A DNA stretch of 64,000 bases from Haloprofundus halophilus (GTDB taxonomy: Archaea; Halobacteriota; Halobacteria; Halobacteriales; Haloferacaceae): NCBI RefSeq assembly GCF_003439925.1, contig NZ_QQRR01000001.1:1612001-1676000 (forward strand). The letters are read 5' to 3'. The notes beneath the pieces were generated by a model. That model saw only the letters and a program-made list of their open reading frames with translations, did not search any database and was not told the origin of the DNA. Within the stretch, counting starts at the first letter, position 1; every line of letters begins with the position of its first letter. This document shows positions 15,983 to 25,263 of the stretch, piece by piece. The position numbers and the translations under genes were made by a program.

Positions 15983-17566
15983 ATGGTGGCAGCGTCACAG
16001 CGGTACGATATGTCCGAGGGTACGAACGGGGCCGGCCGGACGGAGGCGTGGCAGTTCGAGGCGATGTTCGACGACCCGACCTCGTTCATCGGCGTGTTGA
16101 CGCCGGACGGGCGACTCCGTCGGGTCAACGAGACGGCGCTGTCGTTCGGCGGAGTCGACACGGCGGCCGTAACCGACGTGCCGTTCTGGGAGACGCCGTG
16201 GTGGGCGCACGACGAGGAGCAGGCGTCGGAGCTGAAGACGTCCGTCGAGCGGGCCGCGGACGGCGAGTTCGTTCGGTTCGAGGCGACGAACGTCGGCGAC
16301 GACGGCGAGCGGGTACACCTCGACGTCTCGCTGCAACCGGTTCGAGACGACGCCGACGAGGTGGTCTCGGTGGTCGTACAGGGCAGAGATATCACCGACC
16401 GCGTCCACGCTCAACGGGCGCTGGAAGAGCGACAGGCGACGATAGAGACGCTTCACGACGTGGCGAGCGACCTCGAAGCCAGCGACACCCAGGCGGCGGT
16501 GTACGAGCGGACGGTGACCGCCGCCGAGGAGGTACTGGAGTTCGAGCGGTGCTCCGTCGGCGTCCTCGAGGACGGCCTCATCGTCCCGCAGGTACAGTCG
16601 TCCGAGTCGATGGGCGACGACACGCGCCCGCGGCGTCCCGGCGAGGGACTGGTCGGGAAGACGCTCCGAACGGGCGAGTCGTATCTGGTCCGCGACGTCG
16701 CGTCCCACGCGGACGCCGACCCGACGAAGGAGTCGTTTCGCTCGGGCATGAGCATCCCCTTCGGCGACGGCGCGGTGTTCCAAGCCGTCGCGACTGAACC
16801 GGACTCGTTCGACGAGTCGGACCTCGAACTGGCGGAGTTGCTGCTCTCGCACGCCTCCGAGGCGCTCGCGCGTATCGAGACGGAGGCGACGCTCCGCCGG
16901 CAGAACGAGCGCCTCGACGAGTTCGCCTCCGTCGTCGCACACGACCTCAGAAACCCGCTGAACGTCGTCGCCGGCAACGTCGAACTCGTCCGGAAGACGG
17001 GCGACGTGGACCGGTTGGACGCCGCTACGCGGGCCATCCAGCGGATGGAGAGCCTGCTCTCGGGGCTGTTGGAGCTCGCGCGAGCCGGGAAAGTCGTCGG
17101 CGAGACCAGGCCGGTGTCGCTGTCGGAGGTCGCCGAGGCGGCGTGGTTCGGCGTCGACGCGCCCGAGACGACGCTGTCGATAGAGACGGACCTCACCGTC
17201 GCAGCCGACGAGTCGCGCCTCAGACAGGTGCTGGAGAATCTGTTTCGGAACGCTGTAGAACACGGTTCTACGGGCAGTCAGGCGGAGCCTGACGACGCTG
17301 TCGAACACGGGAACTCCGCGGTGACGATAACGGTCGGCCGACTCGACGACCGACCGGGGTTTTTCGTCGCCGACGACGGCCCCGGAATCCCCCCGGAGAG
17401 TCGCGATTCGGTCCTCGAACGCGGCTTCTCGACGACCGATGGGGGCACCGGCTTCGGCCTCTCCATCGTCTCGACCATCGCCGAAGCCCACGGCTGGACG
17501 GTCACCGTGACGGAGAGCGAAACCGGCGGCGCGCGGTTCGAGTTTTCGGGCGTCCTCGCGGCGTGA
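15983..17566 (+). CDS. PAS-GAF sensor histidine kinase
   Basis: 527 aa from the ATG at 15983; an alternative ATG at 16010 (MSEGTNGAG) is equally plausible. Order: PAS domain (about 20-135), a linker helix, GAF domain (about 150-300), HisKA with the H-box VVAHDLRNPLNVVAGN (phospho-acceptor His at about residue 320), then HATPase_c with the N-box NLFRNAVEH, G1 DDGPGIPPES and G2 GTGFGLSIV. There is no TM segment, so it is a soluble cytoplasmic sensor, like many haloarchaeal kinases. No response regulator is adjacent; the target is unknown. It converges with ahcY with a 19-bp gap. Confidence 0.92.
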   Translation: MVAASQRYDMSEGTNGAGRTEAWQFEAMFDDPTSFIGVLTPDGRLRRVNETALSFGGVDTAAVTDVPFWETPWWAHDEEQASELKTSVERAADGEFVRFEATNVGDDGERVHLDVSLQPVRDDADEVVSVVVQGRDITDRVHAQRALEERQATIETLHDVASDLEASDTQAAVYERTVTAAEEVLEFERCSVGVLEDGLIVPQVQSSESMGDDTRPRRPGEGLVGKTLRTGESYLVRDVASHADADPTKESFRSGMSIPFGDGAVFQAVATEPDSFDESDLELAELLLSHASEALARIETEATLRRQNERLDEFASVVAHDLRNPLNVVAGNVELVRKTGDVDRLDAATRAIQRMESLLSGLLELARAGKVVGETRPVSLSEVAEAAWFGVDAPETTLSIETDLTVAADESRLRQVLENLFRNAVEHGSTGSQAEPDDAVEHGNSAVTITVGRLDDRPGFFVADDGPGIPPESRDSVLERGFSTTDGGTGFGLSIVSTIAEAHGWTVTVTESETGGARFEFSGVLAA

Positions 17567-17585
17567 AAAGCGACGTTCGGCGGTG

Positions 17586-18872
17586 TTACGTCCCGTGCTG
17601 CCAGCTGCCCATGTACTCGCGCTGCTCGTCGGTGAGCGCGTCGTGGTCGACGCCTTCAGCGTCGAGCTTTATCTCGGCGACGCGGCGGTCCAGTTCGTCG
17701 GGCACGTCGTGGACGCCCGCTTCGTACTGGTCGCCGTTGTCGACGAGTTCGCGGACGCAGACGGCCTGCACGCCGAAGCTCTGGTCCATCACCTCGACGG
17801 GGTGACCGAGCGCGATGGGCGCGGCGAGGTTGACGAGGCGGCCCTCGGCGATGACGTTGAGCCGGCGGCCGTCTTCCATCTCGAACGCCTCGACGCCGTC
17901 GCGGGCTTCGTAGCGGTCGACCGCGAGGTCGTCGAGGTCGTCTAAGTTCACTTCGATGTCGAAGTGACCGGCGTTGGCCAGCAACACGCCGTCTTTCATC
18001 TCCTCGAAGTGCTCGCGCGTCACGACGTCGCGGTTGCCCGTCGTCGTGAGGACGACGTCGGCTTTTTTCGCTGCTTCGGCCATCGGCAGCACCTCGTACC
18101 CCTCCATGTGCGCTTCGAGCGCGCGACGGGGTTCGACTTCGGTGACGATGACGTTCGCGTTCTGGCCGGCGGCCTTCTTGGCGACGCCCTTCCCGCAGTA
18201 GCCGTAGCCGGCGACGACGACGTTCTTGCTCGCCCACGAGAGGTTCGTCGTCATGGCGATGGTGGCCAGAGAGGACTCGCCGGTGCCGTGGACGTTGTCG
18301 AAGAGGCGCTTCATCGGCGTGTCGTTGACCGCGAAGATGGGGTAGTCGAGCGCGCCGTCTTCGTCCATCGCGCGCAGGCGGTGGACACCCGTCGTCGTCT
18401 CCTCGCAGCCGCCGATAATCGTCTCCACGAGTTCGGGGTACTCCTCGTGGACGACTTTCACCATGTCCATCCCGTCGTCGACGGTGACGGTTGGTTCGTG
18501 GGAGACGACCGAGTGGATGGCCGCGTAGTAGTCCTCGTCGCCGACGCCGCGGACGGCGTAGGAGGTGATGTTCTCGTGGGCGTCGAGCGCCGCGCTCACG
18601 TCGTCGTGCGTCGAAAGCGGGTTGCAGCCGGTGATGGCGACTTCCGCGCCGCCGTCGGCCAGCAGTTCGACGAGGTTCGCCGTCTTCGCCTCGACGTGCA
18701 TCGCCATCCCGATGGTCTGGCCCGCGAAGGGTCTCTCGGCCTCGTACTCCTCGCGCAGGGCGGTGAGAATCGGCATGTGCTGCAGCGCCCAGTCCATCTT
18801 GCGGCGGCCCTCCGCGCGGGCGGCCTCGACGTCGTCGAGGTGCTCGCTCACGGGAGCGTAGCTCGTGCTCAT
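17586..18872 (-). CDS. ahcY: Adenosylhomocysteinase (SAH hydrolase)
   Basis: 428 aa from the ATG at 18872 (MSTSYAPVSEHLDDVEAARA). It hydrolyses S-adenosylhomocysteine to adenosine and homocysteine, relieving product inhibition of methyltransferases. NAD-binding segments are VVVAGYGYCGKGVAKKA, and substrate-site segments are ITGCNPLSTHDDVSAAL and NDTPMKRLFDNVHGTGESS. The C-terminal SWQHGT is short of the usual KPDHYRY tail, as in archaeal enzymes. A DadD-type deaminase that can act on SAH and related adenosyl compounds lies 1.4 kb upstream on the same strand. Confidence 0.97.
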   Translation of the reverse strand: MSTSYAPVSEHLDDVEAARAEGRRKMDWALQHMPILTALREEYEAERPFAGQTIGMAMHVEAKTANLVELLADGGAEVAITGCNPLSTHDDVSAALDAHENITSYAVRGVGDEDYYAAIHSVVSHEPTVTVDDGMDMVKVVHEEYPELVETIIGGCEETTTGVHRLRAMDEDGALDYPIFAVNDTPMKRLFDNVHGTGESSLATIAMTTNLSWASKNVVVAGYGYCGKGVAKKAAGQNANVIVTEVEPRRALEAHMEGYEVLPMAEAAKKADVVLTTTGNRDVVTREHFEEMKDGVLLANAGHFDIEVNLDDLDDLAVDRYEARDGVEAFEMEDGRRLNVIAEGRLVNLAAPIALGHPVEVMDQSFGVQAVCVRELVDNGDQYEAGVHDVPDELDRRVAEIKLDAEGVDHDALTDEQREYMGSWQHGT

Positions 18873-19005
18873 GGCCGGGACTTTGCTCACCGCGCCCAAA
18901 ACGATACCGAAGGCGGCGGCCGTCCGAACCGACCGCCGACCGGTCGACGGCTGGCTGCTCGAAGGAGGTTCGAAGAGGAGAGCCGGTTCGACGCGTCGGA
19001 AGGGG

Positions 19006-20079
19006 TTAGGCGGCCGCGGTTTCGTCGTCGGAGACGGTCGGTCCCGTCACCGCGGGGCCGTTGTCGATGGCGGGCGAGTCGCCGCCGTTTCCGTTTCCGT
19101 TGCCGTTCCCGTTTCCGCGAGCGCCGTCGGTTCCGTTACCGGACGCCTCGTCGGTTTCCGTAGCGTCGCCGTCGGTTCCGTCGTCGGAAGCGTTCTTGCC
19201 GTCGGCGTTACCCGGACGGTCGTCGCCTTCGCCCGCGCCGTGACCGCTGCCGTTACCGGGGTTCGACTGGTTCCCGCGGTCGGCGTTCGGTCCCTTGTCG
19301 GACGGCGGGCCGGCGTGGTCGGGCCGGTTCTCCTCACCCTGGCCGGGGTTGTTCCCGCGGACGAACTCGGAGACGATCTGTCCGATACCGCCTTCGCGGT
19401 CCTCGTTACCGAGGACGCTCTGGACGAACGAGGAGACGCGCTGACCGAACGCCGTCGGTTCCTCGTCGGCGACGGTGAGCGTCGTCGTCGTGTTCACCGA
19501 CTCGTTGTCGGCCGTCGCGGTGACGGTCACCGAGACGTTCTCCTCGGGTTCGGGCAGCGAGACGCTGCCGTTCTCGCCGGTCGTGTAGTTGCCGACGCCC
19601 GAGTAGTTGGAGTCGTTGCCGTTTTCGGCCACCTCGACCGTCGCGTTCGGTACGGCGGTGCCGTTTTCGGTCACGTCGACCGTCGCCTCACCGTCGTCTC
19701 CCTGCGAGACCGACACCGAGAGTCCCTCTCCGGTCGAGGGCGTGAGTTCGACAGACTCGGTCGCGTTGAACGAATCGCTGGTGACGTTCAGCGTCACGTT
19801 CACGGCCGACTCGGGTGCCGGGAGGACGGTGGTTCCGTTCTCGTCGGTCGTGTAGTTGCCGATGCCCGTGTAGTTGCCGTCGGCGGTCACGTTGACCGTC
19901 GCGTTCTGTACCTCGGAGGCGTTCTGCGTCACGGTGACTGTCGCTTCGCCGGTGTCGTCGCTCTGGTCGACGTCCACGTCGAGCGGCGCGTCCGCTGCGA
20001 GCGCGCCCGCGACACCCGGTGCGAGCGCCGTGCAGAGGAGTACTAACACGAACGTGAGAGTAACTTTTCTTGAACTCAT
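19006..20079 (-). CDS. Secreted protein with two Ig-like repeats, N-glycosylation-rich
   Basis: 357 aa from the ATG at 20079 (MSSRKVTLTFVLVLLCTALA), chosen because it begins a clean Sec signal peptide; an in-frame ATG at 20094 is possible. After the signal (cleavage near AGALAAD) there are two homologous Ig-like modules of about 60 residues, each containing NATV and 'GIGNYTTDENG' or 'GVGNYTTGENG'. These are carboxypeptidase-regulatory or invasin-like folds. A helical segment (FGQRVSSFVQSVLGNE) and a long Gly/Asn/Asp tail with GN repeats follow. Many N-x-S/T sequons suit archaeal N-glycosylation. No C-terminal anchor is visible. It is a surface or secreted protein of unknown role. Confidence 0.8.
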   Translation of the reverse strand: MSSRKVTLTFVLVLLCTALAPGVAGALAADAPLDVDVDQSDDTGEATVTVTQNASEVQNATVNVTADGNYTGIGNYTTDENGTTVLPAPESAVNVTLNVTSDSFNATESVELTPSTGEGLSVSVSQGDDGEATVDVTENGTAVPNATVEVAENGNDSNYSGVGNYTTGENGSVSLPEPEENVSVTVTATADNESVNTTTTLTVADEEPTAFGQRVSSFVQSVLGNEDREGGIGQIVSEFVRGNNPGQGEENRPDHAGPPSDKGPNADRGNQSNPGNGSGHGAGEGDDRPGNADGKNASDDGTDGDATETDEASGNGTDGARGNGNGNGNGNGGDSPAIDNGPAVTGPTVSDDETAAA

Positions 20080-20226
20080 CAACTTTCCCGACATCCAGGG
20101 AGTAGATAAAGGGGGGCTGCCGTTCATCCGGTTCGGTTCGTTGAAAACGGACGAGAACCGTTTATAACCGTTCAAACTACTTTCTAAATCGTTTATCTTT
20201 CCTCTCTAATTGACTATCACGAACGA

Positions 20227-21516
20227 TTACGTGGCGCGGGCGAGCGCCTCTCGGGCGTGGTCGGTCGCCCGCCGCATCACCGATTCGGCGTCGAGCGTCA
20301 GCAGTTCGCGGTCCCGCATCAGTACCTCGCCGTCGCAGACGGTGTGTCGGACGTCCGACCCGCGAACCGCGTACGCGAGGTGGCTCACGTGGTCGTGCGC
20401 GGGCGTGAGGTGCGGCGCGTCGAAGTCGACGACGACGACGTCGGCGTTCGCGCCCGCTTCGAGGCGACCGGAGTCGAATCCCAGGGCGTCCGCCCCGCCG
20501 CGCGTCGCCAGTTCGACGACCGTCTCGGCGGCGACGGCGCTCGCGTCCTCGGCGGCGAGTTTGCCGACCATCGCCGCGTCGCGCATCTCGTCGAACAGGT
20601 CGAGGTCGTTGTTCGACGCCGCGCCGTCGGTGCCGAGGCCGACGGAGACGCCCGCGTCGAGCATCCGCTGGACGGGTGCGATGCCCGAGGCGAGTTTCAT
20701 GTTCGAGGCCGGGCAGTGAACCACGCTCGTTCCGCGCTCCGCGAGCAGTGCTATCTCCGTGTCGTCGACGTGGACGCCGTGTGCCACGAAGTCCGAGTCG
20801 CCGAGCATCCCGAGACCGGCGGCGTACTCCAGGGGACGTTCACCGCGTTCGTCGACGATGGGGTCGACTTCTTCGGTCGTTTCGTTCCCGTGATAGTGGA
20901 CGGGAACGCCGAGCTCGCGGGCGCGGGAGACCGACTCGCGGAGTTCGCCTTCGCTCACCGTCGTGAGGCTGTGCGGCATGTACGCCGTCGAGATTCGCCC
21001 GTCGGCCGCGCCGTCGAACTCGGCGGCCACGTCGAGACTTTCGTCGATGTCGGCCCGCGCCGCCTCGTCGTCCTTGCCGACGGTGACGACGCCGTGACCG
21101 AGGCGGGCGCGGAGCCCCGCCTCTTCGACGACGTCGGCGATTTCGGGGACGTGGAAGTACATGTCCGCGAAGCCGGTCGTCCCCGAGCGAATCATCTCGA
21201 CCATCGCCAGTTCCGCGCCGACGCGGACGTCCTCGGGGGTGAGCGCGCCCTCGACCGGCCAGATATCCTCCCGAAGCCACGTCTCGAGCGGTTTGTCGTC
21301 GGCGACGCCGCGGAGCAGCGTCATCGGGACGTGCGTGTGCGCGTTGACGAGACCGGGCATCACGAGCCCGCCCTCGGCGTCGAGCGTCTCGTCTCCCGTC
21401 TCTGTGTCGCCGACGGCGAGAATCTCGCCCGAATCGGCGTCGACCAGCACGTCGCCGTCGTCGACCGACAGGTCCGGCAAGAGAATCTCGCCGCCGGTGA
21501 TCTGGAGCGTCGTCAT
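20227..21516 (-). CDS. dadD: Amidohydrolase: 5'-deoxyadenosine / MTA / SAH deaminase (DadD/MtaD family)
   Basis: 429 aa from the ATG at 21516 (MTTLQITGGEILLPDLSVDD). A TRZ/ATZ-type metal-dependent amidohydrolase: PGLVNAHTHVPM gives the first two metal His, VPVHYHGNETTEEV and DFVAHGVHVDD the next ones, VVHCPASNMKL and VGLGTDGAASNNDLD the metal Asp. The family deaminates the adenine of 5'-deoxyadenosine, MTA, SAH and adenosine. In archaea it clears radical-SAM and methylation by-products. Being close to ahcY supports a SAH/adenosine role. The 130-bp upstream of the secreted-protein start (20095-20226) is AT-rich and holds the promoter of that gene. Confidence 0.88.
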   Translation of the reverse strand: MTTLQITGGEILLPDLSVDDGDVLVDADSGEILAVGDTETGDETLDAEGGLVMPGLVNAHTHVPMTLLRGVADDKPLETWLREDIWPVEGALTPEDVRVGAELAMVEMIRSGTTGFADMYFHVPEIADVVEEAGLRARLGHGVVTVGKDDEAARADIDESLDVAAEFDGAADGRISTAYMPHSLTTVSEGELRESVSRARELGVPVHYHGNETTEEVDPIVDERGERPLEYAAGLGMLGDSDFVAHGVHVDDTEIALLAERGTSVVHCPASNMKLASGIAPVQRMLDAGVSVGLGTDGAASNNDLDLFDEMRDAAMVGKLAAEDASAVAAETVVELATRGGADALGFDSGRLEAGANADVVVVDFDAPHLTPAHDHVSHLAYAVRGSDVRHTVCDGEVLMRDRELLTLDAESVMRRATDHAREALARAT

Positions 21517-21639
21517 GACGCACCGTACAGACGAGACGACCAAAGGCGGTCCGGTTCCGAGGGAAGAATCGCTCGTGTCGATGCCGAAAGAAAATGTCTG
21601 CGGGATACACTTATCATACGAGATGATTGATATCCCGGT

Positions 21640-22026
21640 ATGGCTGTCACAGCCTCCCCGCTCCGACAACTCGTCGTCGGCGACGAGGACGCCGTCGAGT
21701 GGCTCGCCCTCATCCCCCTCCTCTTCACCGTCGAGTGTATGGGCGTCGTCGTCTGTCGGATGCTCGGCCTGTTCCCGCTGGTGGTCGTTCCCGGTGCGCT
21801 GGTCACGCTCGCGTTGATGGTCGTCCCCTCGGCTTTGAGCGCGACCAACGGCGGCGGCCTCTTCGGGAGCGTCGTACTCGGCCTCGCGCCCGTCTCCGGC
21901 CTGCAACTGGCGCTGAGCGGCGAAGCACCGCTCGGCGTCGACGTGGCGACGATGGCGAGCGTCGGCGTCGTCGCCGGCGTCGGCCTCGGCGCGGCCGGAT
22001 TCGCCGTCGGTCTGGCGATGCGGTAG
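21640..22026 (+). CDS. Four-helix membrane protein, unknown
   Basis: 128 aa ([20 protein letters not shown]...). After a 20-residue amphipathic start there are four predicted helices ([55 protein letters not shown] and [20 protein letters not shown]). The gene is 65 bp upstream of hisG and may share its transcript, but no functional link is evident. An AT-rich promoter-like stretch (21605-21635) precedes it. Confidence 0.75.
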   Translation: MAVTASPLRQLVVGDEDAVEWLALIPLLFTVECMGVVVCRMLGLFPLVVVPGALVTLALMVVPSALSATNGGGLFGSVVLGLAPVSGLQLALSGEAPLGVDVATMASVGVVAGVGLGAAGFAVGLAMR

Positions 22027-22091
22027 AGAAGCGACCGGGCCGAAGCGCAGAGAGGGAAAGACAGTTCTCCCGCGCCCGCGAGCATCACGGT

Positions 22092-22994
22092 ATGCGAATC
22101 GCCGTGCCCAACAAGGGCCGCCTGCACGACCCGTCGATGGAACTTCTCGAACGCGCCGGACTCCACGTCGAGAACGGCGCGGCCCGGAAACTGTACGCCG
22201 AGACGGTCGACCCCGACGTCACCGTCCTGTTCGTCCGCGCCGCCGACATCCCCGGCTACGTCCGCGACGGCGCGGCCGACATGGGAATCACCGGCCTCGA
22301 CCAGGTCCGGGAGTCGGGTCACGAACTGACCGAACTGCTCGACCTGGGCTTCGGGAAGTGCCGCCTCGTGCTCGCCGCCCCCGAGGACGGCGAGATTCAC
22401 ACTGTCAGCGACATCGAGGGCAGGACCGTCGCCACCGAGTTCCCGCACATCACGCGCACGTTCTTCGAGGAGCGCGGCGTCGACGCCGACGTGGTCGAGG
22501 TGACGGGCGCGACGGAACTCACCCCGCACGTCGAGATGGCCGACGCCATCGTCGACATCACGAGCACGGGGACGACGCTCCGGGTCAACCGTCTCGCCGT
22601 CGTCGAGGAGGTGCTGTCGAGTTCGGTTCGGCTGTTCGCCCGACCCGACGCGGCCGACGACGAGAAGGTCCAGCAGGTGACGACGGCGTTCGAGTCGGTG
22701 CTGGCCGCCGACGGCAAGCGTTACCTGATGATGAACGCGCCGAAGTCGAAACTCGACGACGTGCGCGAGGTCATCCCCGGGATGGGCGGACCGACGGTGA
22801 TGGACATCGCCGGCGGGCCGCAGAGCGACTCGGACGCGAACGGTGGAACCGCGAGCGGAACGGAGGACGACGACGCCACCGTCGCGGTCCACGTCGTCGT
22901 CGACGAGCGCGAGGTGTTCGAGACCATCGGCAACCTCCGCGAAGTCGGCGCGTCAGACATCCTCGTCACCGAAATCGAACGGCTGGTCGAGTAG
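22092..22994 (+). CDS. hisG: ATP phosphoribosyltransferase HisG (long form)
   Basis: 300 aa from the ATG at 22092 ([20 protein letters not shown]). It catalyses the first step of histidine synthesis, ATP + PRPP to phosphoribosyl-ATP. Substrate-site segments are [24 protein letters not shown] and the PRPP loop [15 protein letters not shown]. The last 75 residues ([20 protein letters not shown]) are the PII-like regulatory domain of the hexameric, His-inhibited long form, so HisZ is not needed. A Ser/Asp/Gly-rich insert precedes that domain. There is no His-codon leader in the 65-bp upstream gap. Confidence 0.96.
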   Translation: MRIAVPNKGRLHDPSMELLERAGLHVENGAARKLYAETVDPDVTVLFVRAADIPGYVRDGAADMGITGLDQVRESGHELTELLDLGFGKCRLVLAAPEDGEIHTVSDIEGRTVATEFPHITRTFFEERGVDADVVEVTGATELTPHVEMADAIVDITSTGTTLRVNRLAVVEEVLSSSVRLFARPDAADDEKVQQVTTAFESVLAADGKRYLMMNAPKSKLDDVREVIPGMGGPTVMDIAGGPQSDSDANGGTASGTEDDDATVAVHVVVDEREVFETIGNLREVGASDILVTEIERLVE

Positions 22995-23033
22995 CACGGC
23001 GTCGAAAGTCGCTCGACGCCGCCGAGACGGCGT

Positions 23034-23993
23034 TCATCGCCGCCGCAGGTCCGGTTCGGTGAGGCCGTGGTAGAGCACCACTCGCCCGTAGCGTTTCTTC
23101 GCCCACGCCGCGACGAGCAGACAGCCGACAGAGAGCGCGGAGACGCCGAGCAACCCCGCGTCGGGACCGAACGCGCCGCCGGTGTACAGTTCGGGACCGT
23201 GCCGATTCAACACCAGAAGCGACGCCGAGGGGTCGACGCCGCCGACGGGGAGGCCGAACACCGGTCCCTGAAACAGGTTCCAGGAGGCGTGAAAGCCGAC
23301 CGGGAGCGCGATTTCGCCGGTGAGCACGTACGCGAACGCGAGGAGGACGCCCGCGAACGCGACGCCGAGCGTGCTGACGACCGTCGCGTTGGGGTTTGTG
23401 ACGTGTAGCAGCGCGAAGACGGCCGCCGAGACCACGATCGCGCCGCCGACGGCCCGGTCGGCGTCGAAGTCGGCGTGACCGAACAACCCCTCGGCGAGGT
23501 TCGTGACGACGTAGCCGCGAAACAGCAGTTCCTCGTGGAAGCCGACGAAGACGACGAACCCGACGGACAGCAGCAGTTGCGGGAGCAGCGACGGGAGCGG
23601 CGCGCTGAACACCGCCTCGACGCTCACCCACCCGGCGCCGTACTCGACGAGAAAGACGAGCGTCATCAGCGCCGTCCCGAGGCCGAAACCGACGCCGAGG
23701 TCGATCCACCAGTCTCGGTCGACGTGGAGGCCGAAGTCCGCGAAGTAGCGTCGGTCGAGAAACGTCCCGCTGAACGAGACGGCCGCGATAGTCGCCGTTC
23801 CGAGGAGCACGAGCGGCGCGAACTCAGAGAGCAGCGCGACGCTCCCACCGACGACCGCCTCGCCCTCCCCGTTCGGTGCGGTGAACGCGACCAGGACGAA
23901 CCACCCGGTGAGCGTCAGCGCCGCGATGAGCAGGGTCGTCGCCGCGATGCGCCACGGCGCGCGCAGACGGCGTTCGTCGAGGTTCCACAGCAT
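23034..23993 (-). CDS. CPBP family intramembrane (CAAX-type) metalloprotease
   Basis: 319 aa from the ATG at 23993 (MLWNLDERRLRAPWRIAATT); a GTG 21 nt upstream is also possible. About eight TM helices. Family motifs are EELLFRGYV (EExxxR), FALLHVTNPN (FxxxH) and a final HASWN (HxxxN), the glutamic/metal site of Abi/CPBP proteases. In eukaryotes Rce1 trims prenylated CAAX proteins; archaeal substrates are unknown. It is convergent with hisG. The 239-bp region upstream (23994-24232) shows no gene. Confidence 0.88.
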   Translation of the reverse strand: MLWNLDERRLRAPWRIAATTLLIAALTLTGWFVLVAFTAPNGEGEAVVGGSVALLSEFAPLVLLGTATIAAVSFSGTFLDRRYFADFGLHVDRDWWIDLGVGFGLGTALMTLVFLVEYGAGWVSVEAVFSAPLPSLLPQLLLSVGFVVFVGFHEELLFRGYVVTNLAEGLFGHADFDADRAVGGAIVVSAAVFALLHVTNPNATVVSTLGVAFAGVLLAFAYVLTGEIALPVGFHASWNLFQGPVFGLPVGGVDPSASLLVLNRHGPELYTGGAFGPDAGLLGVSALSVGCLLVAAWAKKRYGRVVLYHGLTEPDLRRR

Positions 23994-24232
23994 CTCCGGG
24001 ACGAGACTGTTCACCGGACGCTCACCCGCCCGGAACCGAGCGACGACCCGAACAGACCCGCCGCGCGCGACCCGAGTCGCCCGAACGGGCACGGTGTCGG
24101 ATGACGAAAGACGTCCATGTCGTTCTTGTACTCACGAACGTCCTACTTGTATCTATCCGTCGTCAGAGAGGCGGGGGGTAGACGGCGACGAATCCGCCGG
24201 AGGTCCAGCGAACGTCGCGCGACGGACGGCGG

Positions 24233-24604
24233 TTAGCCGGGCGCGCTCTGCCAGAGCGCGAGCAGGCTAAAGACGAGCGCGCCGAGGATGATGCTGACGA
24301 CGACGTGGATGACGACGATGTACGCGGTCAACCGCCACGACCGGCCGTAGAGGTACTTCACCGCCGCGGCGTCGAGCGCGAGCGCCACCGGCAGCGCCAG
24401 CGCCGCCGAGACGTCGAACGCCGTCGAGAGAACCGCGACACCGGCCGGGAGCGGACCGACGCCGAACGCGTTTCGAACGGCGACGTCGCCGAGGACGTTG
24501 CGGGCGGCGATGTGGGCCGTCGCGGAGAGAAACAGTGCGAAGAGGCCGGCGGTGCCGGCGATGGCGACCGGGCTCCCGAGCGTCGTCTGCAGCGGAACGA
24601 CCAT
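24233..24604 (-). CDS. Four-helix membrane protein, unknown
   Basis: 123 aa (MVVPLQTTLGSPVAIAGTAG...). Four hydrophobic helices with charged turns (HIAARNVLGDVAVRN and KYLYGRSWRLTA). Soluble ends are short. It is transcribed alone on the minus strand, divergent from the gene at 24721. No family recognised; the codon use is typical of the window. Confidence 0.75.
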   Translation of the reverse strand: MVVPLQTTLGSPVAIAGTAGLFALFLSATAHIAARNVLGDVAVRNAFGVGPLPAGVAVLSTAFDVSAALALPVALALDAAAVKYLYGRSWRLTAYIVVIHVVVSIILGALVFSLLALWQSAPG

Positions 24605-24720
24605 GGTCGGGTTTCGAGGGCCGACCGTATGGTGTTTTCCGAACGCGACGGACGACGTGCGCGACGGTGGCGGGGCGAAACGACCGCCCCGACTTTGTTA
24701 CCCGGTGCCGAACGCTCTGT

Positions 24721-25263
24721 ATGCCGACCGAGAGCGATCCGAACGTCGAAACGGACGGTGGCGACGCAGACGGTGAACCGAGCGACGGCGACGTCGACGG
24801 GAAATCAGACGACGGCGACGACGATAACGAATCAGACGACGGCGACGTGAGGAGTAATCGACGCGACAGAGAGGGCGGTTACGAACCGAGGTCGGATCCG
24901 TCGGCAGCCGAACCGACGGAGCCGAGCCCGTCCGAGCCGAACCCGCCGGAGAACCTCCCGACGGCGGTCGTGGAGATGCTCCGACGGCTCTCGGCGCACG
25001 ACCTTCGAGAGGCCGTGCTGTACGGTCAAGAGCTGCTACAACTCCGGCAGCGGACGGGCCCGCGCATCGAGCCACGGGTCGGCGAGGAGTTCGTCCGCGT
25101 CGAGGACCGCGACGGTTACACGCTCGTCGTCAAGCGCGAACCGTGCGGCGAGGGTTGCGAAAACTGTCCGCACGGGCCGTACGGCTATCACGTCACCGAA
25201 GAGAAACTACCGAGCGGCGAGCGCCGAACGCGGTGGACGCTCATCGGTCGCGTCGAAGGATAA
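24721..25263 (+). CDS. Acidic protein with Cys-rich C-terminal motif, unknown
   Basis: 180 aa from the ATG at 24721. The first 85 residues are disordered, with repeated Asp/Gly/Ser blocks (SDDGDDDNESDDGDV). Residues 85-120 form a helix (VVEMLRRLSAHDLREAVLYG). The C-terminal domain is beta-rich with EPCGEGCENCPHGPYGYHV, three closely spaced Cys plus His that could bind zinc or an Fe-S cluster. It converges with tbp with no gap (25263/25264). No family recognised. Confidence 0.75.
   Translation: MPTESDPNVETDGGDADGEPSDGDVDGKSDDGDDDNESDDGDVRSNRRDREGGYEPRSDPSAAEPTEPSPSEPNPPENLPTAVVEMLRRLSAHDLREAVLYGQELLQLRQRTGPRIEPRVGEEFVRVEDRDGYTLVVKREPCGEGCENCPHGPYGYHVTEEKLPSGERRTRWTLIGRVEG

Noticed and set aside
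22027-22091. His-rich leader peptide for hisG
   Set aside because: The 65-bp gap has no run of His codons and no short ORF of that kind.
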